Shown in pieces: positions 52,001 through 60,584 of a DNA stretch of 64,000 bases. The position numbers and the translations under genes were made by a program. The DNA is from Neobacillus sp. PS2-9 (GTDB lineage: Bacteria > Bacillota > Bacilli > Bacillales > Cytobacillaceae): contig NZ_CP133269.1 in NCBI RefSeq assembly GCF_030915525.1, positions 335,001 through 399,000 of the forward strand, given 5' to 3'. The notes under the pieces are model-generated. The model worked only from the letters and a program-made list of their open reading frames with translations. It did not search any database and was not told the origin of the DNA. The number at the start of each line of letters is the position of its first letter. The first letter of the stretch is position 1.

Positions 52001-55000
52001 AAGTAGGTAATGGTTCAGGACACTATGGCTATGCAAATGCGGAAGGTAAGTTCTACTCTGCACTAGATTTAGGCTGGCACGTGGCTCCAACTTATGGTGA
52101 AGATAACCATGAAGGAACTTGGGGACAAATTAATGCTCGTACAGTAATCGTTGCAGATGACCTTTCTCAAGCATCATTATTACACTCTATGCGTAATATG
52201 CGTGTGTACATGGAAGAAGATCCAAACTTCACACTAGATGTTTTAGCAAATGGTTACTACATGGGTTCAACAGTTGATAGCAAAAAATTAAACTTTAGCA
52301 TTTCTGGTAGCGACTTAGTGGCAGAAGCACATAATGATAGCGACTATAACTATCTTCCAACTTCTTATAAGTCAGATGACAGAATTGCAAAAGTAGAACT
52401 AATCTCTAATAATGGAAGCGTAGTAGATTCTATTACGCCAATGACGAAAGATTTCACTTGGTCTCCATCTTACACAGTAACAGGCGGACAGCAATGGTTC
52501 GTGGTTAAAGTAACACAAATGGATGGCGAAAGAATCTATTCTTCTCCAATCTGGTCAAAAGAAGAGTCAGTCGATGTAAAAGTAAACAGCATTGACGTAG
52601 ACGGTGGTGTTATTGTTGGCGGCAACCCAGCTAAATTAGTAGCAACAGTTGCGAATAATGGTACACAAACCATTTCAAATCTTAAAGTAGACTTCTATTA
52701 TGATGAAGTAAAAGAAGCAAACTTTATTGGAACAAACAATATTTCATCGATCTTATCAAAAGGTTCAGCAACAGCGACTGCAACCTGGAATAGCCCGTTA
52801 GTGGGTGATCACAAGTTGATTGCGGTTGTCACCTCTTTAGATGGTCTAGCTATTGGTGATGTGAAGTTTGTTTCACCGGTGAAAATTAAAGAACCACTTG
52901 GCATTAAAGTATTAATCGACGCCTCTCACGGAAACGAAAATACGACAGGTGACAGCGGAACATACAAGGATAACTTAAAAGCCTTCACACTTATGCTTCA
53001 AAAAGAAGGGTATACTGTTACTGAAAATAAAGTAGCAATCACTGATGAAGTATTAAGCGGTGTGAAAGTATTAGTATTTACACATGGTTCAGCATTGACT
53101 GCTGACGAAAGAGCAGCAATAACAAAGTTTGTAAATAATGGCGGTTCTTTATTAATGGCTGGTAAGGCTAACAAGAGTGTTGACCCAACCATCAATAATA
53201 CCCTTCTATCAGATTTAGGCTCTGGCATTCGCATGAACAACGATGGAGTCTTTGATGATAGTAAAACAGGAAACTTCTGGTCCGATCCGGCAGTAAGCCC
53301 ATGGGCGGTACGGGTTCATCTAGGCTTAGTCTCTAACTATGTTACAGATAGAGCATCAATTGTGGAATATTTCAGTGGCGCTAGCTTATCCGGTCCTAAC
53401 AATCAGCCGTTAGTACCAAATGATAAATTAGTCGTTCTTGGAAAGGGTAACGAAACCACTTATCAAGGTAACGTCAAGGGTGGTTACACATATGACGCCG
53501 TATCTGATGCAACAGGCGGTTCAGCTATTCCATTAATTGCCTCAGAAGAAATCGGCGCTAAGGGACGTATCATCGTAACTGGTATGAACTTAATCAATGA
53601 TAAGCAGATGGATGAGTCATTTGCGCCAAAAGGCAACGACGAATTAGCTCTAAACTCTGTTAACTGGTTAGCAAACCGTGAAACAAAAGTGACGAAGATC
53701 GCTGATGCTCGTAAATTAGCTGAAGACACGGATGTAGTAGTAGAAGGAACAGTTACAACTGGATCCGGTGTATTCTTTGACGCATTCAACCTGCAAGATG
53801 AAACAGGCGGTATCATGGCATATCTAGAAATTCCAGATGGTGCACTAAAACCAGGCGATAAAGTCCGTGTATATGGCCATATTAAGAAGTTTGATAACAA
53901 CATTGAGTTAGAGTTTACAAGCTTTGAAAAAGATGTCATTAAAACTGGCTCAGGAGACCCGTTACAACCAACACTAGTTCCTACAGGTGAAGCGACATCA
54001 GCTGCTAACCAAGGATTCCTAGTGAAGGTAAAAGGTACCGTGGTATCTAAGTTTGACGATAACTCTTACGTGATCAACGACGGTTCTGGTGATGTACTAG
54101 TATTTACAGATGGTTATATCGTGAACCAATCGAATGTACCGGTACCAGCTCTTGAAAAAGGTGACACGTTAGAAGCGGTAGGATTATCTGGTGCATTTGC
54201 ACAGGGTACTCGTATCCGTGTAAGAGACACAAGAGAATTAGTAGGAACGAAAGCGCCGATTGCTCCAGGAACAGGTAAAGTAGTGATTGGCAACACGCCA
54301 GCAGCTTCGATTACTTTCAGCTTACACAGCACAGGCGAAAACGAAGTTTGGTACGATTTTACAACAGATGCAAAAGGTGAATTTACACATAACCTTCCAG
54401 ATGGCACCTATAAAGTAGAAGGAATTTGGGTAGATCCAACTTGGTATCCACTTGGTAAGATGTTTACGATTAAAGATGGCTTATTAAATGGCACAAGCCA
54501 ATTCATGATTGATGCTCTAGACTACGAGATTCCTACTCAAGATCAAGGAAAATGGAATGTAGGCGGAACATTAGTCAACGATACAAAGGCGTTAGCAAAC
54601 ATTACGTTCAGTGTTCATTCCGGTGACAACTGGTATGATGCAAAAACTGATAAAAACGGAAAGTTTGCTTTCAATTTACCGGATGGCAGCTACGTAGTAG
54701 ATGGTATTTGGGTAGATGCAGAAAACAAGTGGTATGAATTAAACCAAACGTTCACAGTGAAGGACGGCAAGCTTGAAGGTGCAACAGATCTTACGATCGA
54801 TGTGAAACCAGCTCAAGTGAACCTGAATGTGACTGGAACGTTGAAAAATGGTACAAAAGTATTCAGTAACACAGTCTTCAGTGTTCATACAACAACAGGC
54901 ACTGAAAAATGGTATGACGCAACAACGGATGCAAACGGTAACTTTGAAATGAAGCTTGCAGACGGTACGTATAAGATAGAAGGAATTTGGTCAGCAGCAG

Positions 55001-55356
55001 AAGGCAAATGGTATGTTCTTGGTAAAGAATTTACAGTTTCCGGCGCGACTGTTCAAAACTTCGATGTCTTAACTGACGGACCAGTAGCAGAAACTCCAAA
55101 CGTAACCGGTGTCCTAACAAAAGGAACCACAGCTTTATCCAATATCACATTCAGTATTCACACGACTACTGGTGAAGAGAAATGGTACGATATCACAACA
55201 GACGCAAACGGAAACTTTGGTTTCAAACTACCAAACGGTACGTATAAACTAGAGGGCATTTGGCTTGATAGCGAAGGACATTGGTATAACCTCCAAAAGG
55301 AATTTACCGTGGACGGAACGAATCAGTTGAATGTGGATGTTTTGGCTGGGAACTAA
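49009..55356 (+). CDS. Giant secreted multidomain protein: LTD, OB-folds, PHP/CehA-type hydrolase
   Basis: 2115 residues with signal peptide (RKFKRWTSTFMAALLLISTFL). Order: lamin-tail domain (about 40-160, SQVYGAGGNSG), Ig-like segments (235-410), OB-fold (about 420-620), Ig-like domains (630-825), PHP-type metallo-hydrolase (about 829-1070; TTHNHTNISHDG and FSDHSHDIDP with metal-binding His), CARDB-like (about 1190-1290), a DUF4350/GATase-like domain (about 1305-1540), two OB-folds (1560-1750), and four carboxypeptidase-regulatory-like repeats (1755-2110; DATTDANGNF, LPDGTYKVEGIWVD). It resembles CehA/McbA-type phosphoesterases with nucleic-acid-binding OB-folds, so an extracellular nuclease or phosphodiesterase is likely. 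There is no sortase motif. Confidence 0.88.
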   Translation: MKARKRKFKRWTSTFMAALLLISTFLPSGLIGKAYADQANHVVISQVYGAGGNSGAVYTNDFIELYNPTDSDVILDGWSVQYSSSTGTGWSGTSLSGTIKSHGYYLIQEAAGTTVKDKPLPLAPDATGTIGMGGGSGKVVLVKSQTAVSGQYPTGVVDFVGYGTGTVGYEGSGPTKTPTTTLSATRVPYANTTPAKDLGNAWDTDDNANDFALVAPTPRNTASPTEAPMVPVISLQPKGNNIQYVKNDTTTNLVGKADAAEAGSTIKVYESASKGTEIGTGTAAANGSFDINLNKSVASVYVAATQTGLAESAAIQIDAAVASALVAQAKLSYVVTNGVGTLTGNATAAAANAVINVYPNATATPAEKLNTQEVKAGTGGDFSVTINNAPDTVYVTQITSSAKGIMLESVPVSVTKADTTVVSKIADVRVSDSKGQPVNLSKSFTIEGVATVDNQILGTQKQNFYLQDDTAGINIFSTSYTTAYKVTKGDKLRITGSVLYYNGLTEFEPISIEKISEGNAIPVPKSVTILDLNTYAVAEPLEGSLVTVTGKVSATASTPPNYNVTFVDENSKTTTLRVMGATGIKPDTDLETGKSYTVTGVLGQYTTNASATNGYQLYPRDVKDISPVLAVTHTPITEVYKGASVEFAANADGAENVVVYYRATGTSQYTALQMVKGSQGRYTVSLDAANVPQDGFEYYIEATATGQIKTAGSSTAPFAVTLVEDTFGPEITGMTPQDTTKVESTTPEISALINDPSGVDETTVHFFLDGQELLAPTATISKTQVKYTPEADLALGIHTVKVTAKDVKGNLTEKQWTFEIVPRFTGGNHYRGTTHNHTNISHDGAGTPEDALKAGKAHHYDWFAFSDHSHDIDPEKLGTDTVDRKTASGAAVPERSGGAQWQLTKDLAKQYTNSDYVVFPAFEMTSTTWGHSNIFGTDNFIDRNINGKQYQDLNQYYAWVMTYDDIVGQFNHPDMSANAFNNFKPYNKDVDKLFTMLEVGNGSGHYGYANAEGKFYSALDLGWHVAPTYGEDNHEGTWGQINARTVIVADDLSQASLLHSMRNMRVYMEEDPNFTLDVLANGYYMGSTVDSKKLNFSISGSDLVAEAHNDSDYNYLPTSYKSDDRIAKVELISNNGSVVDSITPMTKDFTWSPSYTVTGGQQWFVVKVTQMDGERIYSSPIWSKEESVDVKVNSIDVDGGVIVGGNPAKLVATVANNGTQTISNLKVDFYYDEVKEANFIGTNNISSILSKGSATATATWNSPLVGDHKLIAVVTSLDGLAIGDVKFVSPVKIKEPLGIKVLIDASHGNENTTGDSGTYKDNLKAFTLMLQKEGYTVTENKVAITDEVLSGVKVLVFTHGSALTADERAAITKFVNNGGSLLMAGKANKSVDPTINNTLLSDLGSGIRMNNDGVFDDSKTGNFWSDPAVSPWAVRVHLGLVSNYVTDRASIVEYFSGASLSGPNNQPLVPNDKLVVLGKGNETTYQGNVKGGYTYDAVSDATGGSAIPLIASEEIGAKGRIIVTGMNLINDKQMDESFAPKGNDELALNSVNWLANRETKVTKIADARKLAEDTDVVVEGTVTTGSGVFFDAFNLQDETGGIMAYLEIPDGALKPGDKVRVYGHIKKFDNNIELEFTSFEKDVIKTGSGDPLQPTLVPTGEATSAANQGFLVKVKGTVVSKFDDNSYVINDGSGDVLVFTDGYIVNQSNVPVPALEKGDTLEAVGLSGAFAQGTRIRVRDTRELVGTKAPIAPGTGKVVIGNTPAASITFSLHSTGENEVWYDFTTDAKGEFTHNLPDGTYKVEGIWVDPTWYPLGKMFTIKDGLLNGTSQFMIDALDYEIPTQDQGKWNVGGTLVNDTKALANITFSVHSGDNWYDAKTDKNGKFAFNLPDGSYVVDGIWVDAENKWYELNQTFTVKDGKLEGATDLTIDVKPAQVNLNVTGTLKNGTKVFSNTVFSVHTTTGTEKWYDATTDANGNFEMKLADGTYKIEGIWSAAEGKWYVLGKEFTVSGATVQNFDVLTDGPVAETPNVTGVLTKGTTALSNITFSIHTTTGEEKWYDITTDANGNFGFKLPNGTYKLEGIWLDSEGHWYNLQKEFTVDGTNQLNVDVLAGN

Positions 55357-55370
55357 AGAATAACGAAGAA

Positions 55371-55402
55371 AGGCTGACTCGGATGAGTTAGCCTTTTTTT
55401 TT
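55371..55402 (+). terminator. Terminator of the giant secreted protein
   Basis: AAAGGCTGACTC/GAGTTAGCCTTT stem with loop GGAT and T9. Confidence 0.93.
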
Positions 55403-55487
55403 TAAAAGATAAGAATGTATAAAATTTGTCACAGCCACAGTCCTTGATACTGTGGTATTTTATGTCCCGATCCAAAGGAAAGTAGCC

Positions 55488-55960
55488 CGACCAGTAAATA
55501 GGAGAAGTTTCTAATGCCCGTGGTAAGTGAAAAAGTGCGTGACCGGTAAATAGAAGGAGTTTTAATGCCCGTGGTAAGTGAAAAAGTGCGCGACCGGTAA
55601 ATAGAAGGAGGTTCTAATGCCCATGGTAAGTGAAAGAGTGCGCGACCGGTAAATAGGAGAAGTTTCTAATGCCCGTGGTAAGGTGAAAGAGTGCGCGACC
55701 GGTAAATAGGAGAAGTTTCTAATGCCTGTGGTAAGGTGAAAGAGTGCGCGACCGGTAAATAGAAGGAGGTTCTAATGCCCGTGGTAAGTGAAAATGAGCG
55801 CGACCGGTAAATAGAAGGAGGTTCTAATGCCCGTGGTAAGCAAAAAGTGGGTGAGCGGTAAATAGAAGGAGTTTCTAATGCCCGTGGTAAGCGAAAAAGT
55901 GGGTGAGCGGTAAATAGAAGGAGTTTCTAAATCCTGCGGCAAGCTGGCCTGACTAATAAA
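55488..55960 (+). repeat. 52-bp phased array, GACCGGTAAATAG family, nine units
   Basis: GACCGGTAAAT (later GAGCGG) starts at 55489, 55540, 55592, 55644, 55697, 55750, 55802, 55853 and 55905 (steps 51-53). Each unit also carries GGAGGTTCTAATGCCCGTGG, which mimics a ribosome site plus ATG. The period is the same as the unrelated array at 18175. No gene lies in 55403-56342. Confidence 0.93.
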
Positions 55961-56342
55961 GGCTAAGGACTTTTGTACGCTTAAGTGCGACTAGGTCTCT
56001 GTCTGCGCTCCGCTAGCCAATCGATCAGTCTTCTTAATCCGGGGATGATCAAGGCACTTGCGTTTTTCTAAACATGGTTTAATGACTCGAGATGGTCCGA
56101 AAAGACTATCTTTACAATATGACAAATTTCGACAAATTACGCCCCTTTACCGTCCTTCTAATTAGTGATAAACTAGATTAGGACAAAAATAGCATGAAAA
56201 TGGATTTTATTTTCCAATAGTTTGGCTATCTTTGTCAAAAATTGACGAGTCCAAGAATAAGAAATTATAGTGATAGCTATTTTTTATTTATATATTTTAG
56301 TGTGTTAAATAATTAAAGACTAATAATATTTATGTTACACAT

Positions 56343-56480
56343 ATCAGGTTATATACACTGATCGGCAAAGTCACCTTGGCCGTTATCGATGGCGGCACTC
56401 AATCATGCTGTGGGAAGCTATTATATTTTCCTCTGTCCTTAGACGCATGTCGTCGATAGTATGTTGTGAGGAGGGGTTTG
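56343..56480 (+). promoter_or_regulatory. Candidate structured leader RNA of unknown class
   Basis: A GC-richer block in an AT-rich surround (ATCGGCAAAGTCACCTTGGC, GCCGTTATCGATGGCGGC, then GACGCATGTCGTC) contains several short inverted repeats and ends just before a terminator (56497-56576). It lies upstream of the plus-strand polysaccharide operon and could be a leader or riboswitch (EAR/epsC-type is one idea). I see no match to the c-di-GMP-I core. The class is not established. Confidence 0.35.
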
Positions 56481-56496
56481 ATGCCCAAATACAAAA

Positions 56497-56576
56497 ATGC
56501 TAATAAATATCTAATGAAAGGATAAGTGTGTAATTCTCTTATATTTCCATTAGGTATTTATTTTTTTTACTTAAAA
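56497..56576 (+). terminator. Attenuator-like terminator in the leader of the plus-strand polysaccharide operon
   Basis: AATAAATATCTAATGAAA pairs with TTTCCATTAGGTATTTATT (one or two G-U pairs) around a 24-nt loop, followed by T8. It is 235 bp upstream of the first gene. An alternative structure from the GC-rich leader could control read-through. Confidence 0.75.
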
Positions 56577-56810
56577 GTTGGTTTGTTACGCATTGAGCAT
56601 CAAAAACTAGATGCGACGCACCTTCTCAATTTGAGAAGAAATATTTGGTTATCATTTGGTAATTGATTGTAAATTTACTAGGTCTATAGTAACTAGTTCG
56701 AATACCGTATATTATTATATTAGAATAACTGATATTTCCGTTTCCGAAAGAGATAATAATAGAGAGAAAAAATGTCATTGGAATTAAGGATTTTTAAAGG
56801 GGCTATGAAT

Positions 56811-58079
56811 GTGAAACGTGTATTGATTATCTCTCAGCATTTTTACCCGGAAATAGGTAGTCATTCAAACCGTATTAAACACCTATTTATGATGTTGGGG
56901 AAAAATGAATTTGATGTAAAGGTCCTTACGACTGAACCTTCCTATCCAAATAAAAAGATATATCAAAATGAAGAATTTTGGGATGATGAGTCCTTGAATT
57001 CCCAAAATGATCGTATTACTAGGATTGGTATTAAAAGCAGAAAATATTCAAACCATATATTTAATCGTTTATTTTATTATTTAGAAATTGCCTTCAAATT
57101 TATTTTTCTTATCCTTAAAGACAAGGAGAAGTATGATTATATTTTCGTTACTTCACCACCGATCTTTACCGGATTTGTAGGTCTTTTTGCTAAATATAGA
57201 TATAAAACAAAGTTTATCTTAGATATACGTGATTTATGGCCTGAGTCGTTAAAAGGTGTGGGTGTATTTGATAATGCCTGGATCCTCAAACTATTTGGTG
57301 CTTTAGAAAATGTACTGTATAAAAAGTCTGACAAGATTGTCATAAATAGCATGGGCTTTCAAGAATACATTCAAAGGAAAGCTGGAGTCCCTGAATCAAA
57401 GATTTTGTTCATTCCAAACAGTGTAGTAAAAGAAGAGTTAGCACAAATTAATAAGAAGAAACTCAGAACTAAGAAAATTATTTATGCTGGAAATCTTGGA
57501 CTTGCTCAAAACACTGAAATTATTCATCAACTTGTACCATTATTAGAAGAGCAAGGAATACAGCTAACGATCATTGGTTATGGAGTGAATAAGAAGCAAC
57601 TGATAAGTTCTATAAAGAATTATAAAAACGTTACGCTTATTAATCCAGTGACAAAAAAACAATGTTTAAAATTAATTGCTGAGCATGATTTAGGACTGGT
57701 TACTTTAAAAGATAAGGAAGTCTTTAAAACAGTTTTACCTGGAAAAATAATCGATTACATGACATGTGGCGTTCCCATTGTCGGGGTTGTTGATGGATAT
57801 TCGAAAGAGATAATCAACAATGAAGGGGTTGGGGTAGCGATCCATGCTGCTACACCTGAAGAAATATTAACCCAAATTATGAAGCTCTTAAATGATGATA
57901 CAGCAAGAAGAGAAATGTCCCAAAAGGAACAACAGTTAATTCTTAGTCAATTTAACTGGGAAAAGAATATTACTAGTTTAGTAGATTATATGAATGAAAA
58001 CACTCAGCCACAACAAAGGAAGGATACAAAAGATGTCAAAGAAAGTTTGCATGTTCGTCTGGAATCACTTCACAAATGA
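56811..58079 (+). CDS. Glycosyltransferase family 4 (WbuB-like)
   Basis: 422 residues from GTG 56811 with AAAGGGG 8 nt upstream; an ATG at 56772 is also in frame but its site is poor. MKRVLIISQHFYPEIGSHSNRI, FILDIRDLWPESL and IVFVTSPP-type segments place it with WbuB-like aminosugar transferases; donor loop KIIYAGNLGLAQNTEI; PGKIIDYMTCGVPIVGVVDG. It is first of the operon and overlaps the next gene by 47 bp. Confidence 0.9.
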   Translation: MKRVLIISQHFYPEIGSHSNRIKHLFMMLGKNEFDVKVLTTEPSYPNKKIYQNEEFWDDESLNSQNDRITRIGIKSRKYSNHIFNRLFYYLEIAFKFIFLILKDKEKYDYIFVTSPPIFTGFVGLFAKYRYKTKFILDIRDLWPESLKGVGVFDNAWILKLFGALENVLYKKSDKIVINSMGFQEYIQRKAGVPESKILFIPNSVVKEELAQINKKKLRTKKIIYAGNLGLAQNTEIIHQLVPLLEEQGIQLTIIGYGVNKKQLISSIKNYKNVTLINPVTKKQCLKLIAEHDLGLVTLKDKEVFKTVLPGKIIDYMTCGVPIVGVVDGYSKEIINNEGVGVAIHAATPEEILTQIMKLLNDDTARREMSQKEQQLILSQFNWEKNITSLVDYMNENTQPQQRKDTKDVKESLHVRLESLHK

Positions 58080-59364
58080 TGCTAGGGTATTGCGAGAGTG
58101 TACTGCTTTATCCGAAGCTGGTTATGAAGTTGATTTATTGTGTATCCATGATCCTAAGGATCCTACTTTACCTAAATTCGAACAGAGAAATGAAAATTTT
58201 AAAGTGTATAGACTGAAAAGGTATCCAATCTTATTAGAAATGATTCAAAAAATTTATAAATACTCCATGCATAATAAATTGTTTGGAGCCCTTTTCTTGT
58301 GTTTATGGGGTTTGTTGATCTATGCAGCTCCGCTCATCTTCTCTATTCTAACTGTATTAGCAGTACTTTTGCTGAAAACAAAGCTAAAGGTTGTCTGGGT
58401 TAGAGGGAGTCTCATTCTCGGAATGATTCTGAAGGGATACAAAAAGAATTATGATATTTATCATTCAAATGATTTAAATACACTCCAACAAGGCTATATC
58501 TGTTCCAAGTGGAGAATTAAACGCAAAACGCTCATTTACGATTCCCATGAAGTTCAAACGAGCCGTACAGGCTACCATAATCCGATTTATGGGAAGATGG
58601 AAGGCTTTTTAATTAAGAAAATCGATGAAATGATTGTTGAAAACCATACAAGAGCAGGATACAACGAGAAATTATATGGATTTTACCCGAATGTGGTTCA
58701 TAATTATCCATTTACACAAACAAGTGAATCGGATAACAAAGTGGATTTACATGAAATCCTGAACATTCCTAAGTCTGAAAAGATTCTTCTTTATCAAGGT
58801 GGGGTCCAAACAGGTAGAGGATTAGACAAACTAATTGATGCTGCCCCGTTATTTAATGAGGGAGTACTTGTCCTAATAGGGGACGGGAAAATTAAAAAAG
58901 AGCTACAAAACAAGGTGAATGAATTAAAGCTTAATGACAAAATTAAGTTTCTTCCTAAGGTACCACTAGCTGAGCTGCCGAAATATACAAGAAATGCCTA
59001 TCTGGGATTTCAGGTATTAAACAATGTATGTTTCAATCATTACTCCGCTTCATCGAACAAACTGTTTGAATATATGATGGCGGGTGTACCGGTCATTGCC
59101 TGTGACTTCCCTGAAATAAAAAGAGTCGTTGAAGGTGATGGGACAGGCATTTGTGTAGATTCTCACGATTCAAACTCCATTGCAGAGGGAGTTAATTGGT
59201 TATTAGCTAACCCAAATGAACATGGTAAAATGCAAAAAAATGCACTTGAAGCAAGCAGTAAATATAATTGGGAAAATGAAAAGAAATCTCTCCTTGATGT
59301 ATATAACAACACCAAAACGGAGTTTTATAATTTACCAGGTCAAAATGTGACTGCGGTAAAATAA
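58033..59364 (+). CDS. Glycosyltransferase, GT4-like
   Basis: 443 residues from ATG 58033 (AAGGAAGG upstream), inside the end of the previous gene. MSKKVCMFVWNHFTNDARVLRE is typical of this subgroup. A hydrophobic stretch (about 85-115) suggests membrane contact. Donor domain: LLYQGGVQTGRGLDKLIDA, SSNKLFEYMMAGVPVIACDFPEIK. Acceptor unknown. Confidence 0.88.
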   Translation: MSKKVCMFVWNHFTNDARVLRECTALSEAGYEVDLLCIHDPKDPTLPKFEQRNENFKVYRLKRYPILLEMIQKIYKYSMHNKLFGALFLCLWGLLIYAAPLIFSILTVLAVLLLKTKLKVVWVRGSLILGMILKGYKKNYDIYHSNDLNTLQQGYICSKWRIKRKTLIYDSHEVQTSRTGYHNPIYGKMEGFLIKKIDEMIVENHTRAGYNEKLYGFYPNVVHNYPFTQTSESDNKVDLHEILNIPKSEKILLYQGGVQTGRGLDKLIDAAPLFNEGVLVLIGDGKIKKELQNKVNELKLNDKIKFLPKVPLAELPKYTRNAYLGFQVLNNVCFNHYSASSNKLFEYMMAGVPVIACDFPEIKRVVEGDGTGICVDSHDSNSIAEGVNWLLANPNEHGKMQKNALEASSKYNWENEKKSLLDVYNNTKTEFYNLPGQNVTAVK

Positions 59365-59385
59365 ATGATACCTTTGGGGGACAAT

Positions 59386-60534
59386 ATGGATAAGCAACTT
59401 AGAGTAATGACAGTATTTGGAACTAGGCCGGAAGCTATAAAAATGGCTCCACTTGTAAAAGAACTAGAAAAAAATTCAGATAAAATTAAATCTATCGTTA
59501 CGGTAACTGCGCAACATAGAGAAATGCTTGATCAGGTTTTAAACATTTTTGAAGTAACTCCCGACTTTGATCTAAACATCATGCAAAGCAGACAGACATT
59601 GGTTGATGTTACGATAAGAAGTTTAGAAGGGTTAAACAGAGTATTCCAGGAGGTTAAACCGGATATTGTCTTAGTACACGGTGATACCACTACTACTTTT
59701 GTAGCCAGTTTAGCGGCATTTTATCATTCCATTCCTGTAGGACATGTGGAAGCGGGACTTAGAACATGGAATAAATACTCCCCTTATCCAGAGGAAATGA
59801 ATCGTCAACTGACGGGAGTGTTAGCGGATCTTCATTTTGCGCCAACCGATCAATCGAAAGCAAACCTCCAGACAGAAAGTAAAAACATTGAAAACATCTT
59901 TATTACAGGTAATACCGCAATCGATGCGTTGAAGACGACCGTTAAAGCGAATTATACCCATCCAGTTTTAGAGAAGGTAGGAAATGATCGCTTAGTATTA
60001 ATGACAGCACATAGACGTGAAAATACAGGAGAGCCAATGGAAAATATGTTCCGAGCGATCAACCGCTTGGTAGAAAAGCATGAGGATATCCAAGTAGTAT
60101 ATCCCGTTCATATGAATCCTGTAGTCCGAGAAATTGCGAATCGGATACTTGGGGAGAATGATCGTATTCACCTCATTGAACCATTAGATGTAATCGATTT
60201 TCATAATTTCGCTTCAAGAGCGTATTTAATCCTGACCGATTCAGGTGGTGTTCAAGAAGAAGCACCGTCATTAGGTGTGCCAGTGTTGGTTCTTAGAGAT
60301 ACAACTGAGCGTCCTGAGGGAGTGAAAGCAGGAACGTTAAAATTGGCAGGTACTGATGAAAATACCATCTATTCACTAGCTGATGACCTGTTGTCGGATA
60401 AGGTAGCACATGATAAGATGTCTAAGGCATCAAATCCATATGGAGATGGCAATGCTTCTAAAAGAATTATTGAAGCCATCCTATTCCATTTTGGTTATAT
60501 AACAGACAGACCAAATGACTTTATTGTAAAATAG
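59386..60534 (+). CDS. wecB: UDP-N-acetylglucosamine 2-epimerase (non-hydrolysing)
   Basis: 382 residues from ATG 59386 with GGGGGAC upstream. TVFGTRPEAIKMAPLV, VHGDTTTTFVASLAAFYHSIPVGHVEAGLRT, YPEEMNRQLTG, TAHRRENTG and LTDSGGVQEEAPSLGVPVLVLRDTTERPE are the full WecB/MnaA set. It makes UDP-ManNAc from UDP-GlcNAc, which the next enzyme oxidises. Confidence 0.96.
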   Translation: MDKQLRVMTVFGTRPEAIKMAPLVKELEKNSDKIKSIVTVTAQHREMLDQVLNIFEVTPDFDLNIMQSRQTLVDVTIRSLEGLNRVFQEVKPDIVLVHGDTTTTFVASLAAFYHSIPVGHVEAGLRTWNKYSPYPEEMNRQLTGVLADLHFAPTDQSKANLQTESKNIENIFITGNTAIDALKTTVKANYTHPVLEKVGNDRLVLMTAHRRENTGEPMENMFRAINRLVEKHEDIQVVYPVHMNPVVREIANRILGENDRIHLIEPLDVIDFHNFASRAYLILTDSGGVQEEAPSLGVPVLVLRDTTERPEGVKAGTLKLAGTDENTIYSLADDLLSDKVAHDKMSKASNPYGDGNASKRIIEAILFHFGYITDRPNDFIVK

Positions 60535-60584
60535 TTGTTTTTTGGATATATATTTCAAATGAATTAATTAGGGGGAAATAAATA

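Noticed and set aside
55560..55900. Short genes behind GGAGGTTCTAATGCCC in the 52-bp units
   Set aside because: Each unit mimics a ribosome site plus ATG, but the frames are short, repeat with the unit and show no protein-like variation.
56343..56450. c-di-GMP-I (GEMM) riboswitch
   Set aside because: GGCAAAG is present, but the required GGGACGCAAAGCC segment and tetraloop-receptor pattern are not found in order. Kept only as an unassigned leader.
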